Shown here: positions 52,145-52,930 of the stretch, piece by piece | How the letters are laid out: each line of letters begins with the position of its first letter | How positions within the stretch are numbered: the first letter of the stretch is position 1 | Origin: an uncultured Saccharofermentans sp. | GTDB taxonomy: Bacteria > Bacillota > Clostridia > Saccharofermentanales > Saccharofermentanaceae | DNA: 52,930 nt | Direction of reading: 5' to 3' | Assembly: GCA_905234715.1 (NCBI GenBank) | Contig: CAJOJI010000003.1 | Coordinates: 1 to 52,930, forward strand | The notes under the pieces: model-generated | Databases searched by the model: none | What the model saw: the letters and a program-made list of their open reading frames with translations, nothing else | Told to the model about the DNA's origin: nothing | Made by a program: the position numbers and the translations under genes

Positions 52145-52930
52145 ATGAATTACAAAGAATTTAGACAGAAAGTCTTCGATAACATTAAAGATCACCTTTC
52201 CGAAGAGTATCAGGATTATGATATGAGATTTCAGGACATCAGAAAGGGCGCCGGGAACCAATACGAGGCTCTTATGATCGGTCCTAAGGACAGTAAGATG
52301 AGTGTCACACCAGCTCTCAACCTTACCAATGCGTTTAAGGAATACGAAAATGGCATGCCGTTTGATGAAATCTTGGACAAGCTTGCAGATATCCGCATGC
52401 ACGCTGCACTTCCCAACTTCAACAAGGAAGACATATTTGATTACGACAAGATTAAGGATAGGATCATCCCCAGACTCATTAACACAGCTGCAAACGAGGA
52501 ATATCTTGCAGACAAACCTCATAAGGACATGGAGGACCTCTCCATTGTCTATGCAGTTAGGGTATCCGAGGACGAACAGGGCTTCGCAGATGCCGTAATT
52601 ACAAAGGATCTTGCTAATATGTGGGGTGTTTCAGCTCAGGAACTCCACGATAAGGCAATGGATAACATCGCGGAAAGACCGCCTGTCTTCCAGAATATCG
52701 AATCCGTCCTTTTCGGCAAAAAGGAAAATCTCGAAATCGAGGATGTTGAGCCTGAAGAGTACGATGTTCCTTATTTCATCTTGACCAATCAGCAGAAAAC
52801 CAAAGGTGCTGTTATGGCTGTAAACCCTAAAACGATGGATAGAATTACCGCAAAGCTCGGCGAAGTCTATGTTATCCCCTCTTCCGTTGACGAGACTTTG
52901 ATTGTGCCGGAGCCCAATGAGATATTGGAG
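52145..52930 (+). CDS. DUF5688-like protein, N-terminal part (runs off the window)
   Basis: The frame is open from ATG 52145 (GGAGG nine bases upstream) to the end of the window, 262 codons, and is not in the ORF track for that reason. It begins MNYKEFRQKVFDNIKDHL. It has a regular alpha/beta layout with ARP-like NLTNAFKEYENGMPFDEILDKLADI and, later, PYFILTNQQKTKGAVMAVNPKTMDRI. These features match DUF5688, a family of unknown function common on conjugative elements of gut Clostridia. It follows the HTH gene by 16 nt. Confidence 0.85.
   Translation, partial: MNYKEFRQKVFDNIKDHLSEEYQDYDMRFQDIRKGAGNQYEALMIGPKDSKMSVTPALNLTNAFKEYENGMPFDEILDKLADIRMHAALPNFNKEDIFDYDKIKDRIIPRLINTAANEEYLADKPHKDMEDLSIVYAVRVSEDEQGFADAVITKDLANMWGVSAQELHDKAMDNIAERPPVFQNIESVLFGKKENLEIEDVEPEEYDVPYFILTNQQKTKGAVMAVNPKTMDRITAKLGEVYVIPSSVDETLIVPEPNEILE

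Overview
The window looks like a chromosomal segment of an anaerobic Clostridia-type Firmicute, probably from a gut or rumen. The signs are the rpsB-tsf-pyrH-frr-uppS-cdsA order, an IspH fused to S1 ribosomal-protein domains, scpA/scpB beside a site-2-protease homologue, AGGAGG-type ribosome binding sites, a GH51 arabinofuranosidase, and an integrated element with gut-Clostridia accessory families (YodL, DUF3846, SpoVG, DUF5688). No 16S or other decisive marker is present, so a finer assignment is not possible from the sequence.

Bases 1 to about 39.75 kb are ordinary core chromosome, mostly on the minus strand. From left to right: the translation and envelope cluster (cdsA to rpsB); a thymidylate/folate unit (thyA, a histidine phosphatase, dfrA); a gene-poor stretch with the 3' stump of a group II intron and two tRNA-Pro genes; a long compact minus-strand run (three paralogous lipoproteins, a methyltransferase, a pseudouridine synthase, ileS, an M50 protease, scpA, scpB, an RpiR regulator, cmk, ispH-rpsA). 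A plus-strand block carries a two-component system and a pseudouridine synthase. Minus-strand genes then resume: valS, a ROK kinase, clpX, dtd, rarA, glyA, an AIR-synthase-like protein, thiI, a cysteine desulfurase, a DUF6171 protein and GH51 abfA.

At about 39.75 kb the character changes. A 28-nt relic with the exact geometry of a tRNA 3' end (T-arm, acceptor strand, CCA) lies on the minus strand, followed by what looks like the original tRNA terminator. Beside it is a cluster of 11-bp repeats. To its right every gene is on the plus strand and of mobile-element type. I read this as one end of an integrative conjugative element (ICE) inserted in a tRNA gene, probably tRNA-Leu. Its integrase and other end are outside the window.

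The ICE part carries small accessory genes (DUF6075-like, AbrB-like, YodL-DUF3846, SpoVG), a Thr/Pro-repeat lipoprotein, a very large secreted surface protein, a VirD4/TraG-type coupling protein, a small HTH protein and a DUF5688 protein that runs off the end. The surface protein is the most unusual item. It combines a subtilisin-like domain, a thioester-domain-like module, a Pro/Thr linker, about eight Cna-B/SpaA-like domains and a C-terminal array of T-Q ester-bond-like domains ending in a PQTGE motif. It is broken into three frames by two lesions. Its last ORF overlaps the coupling-protein gene by 4 nt, which suggests surface adhesion and DNA transfer are expressed together.
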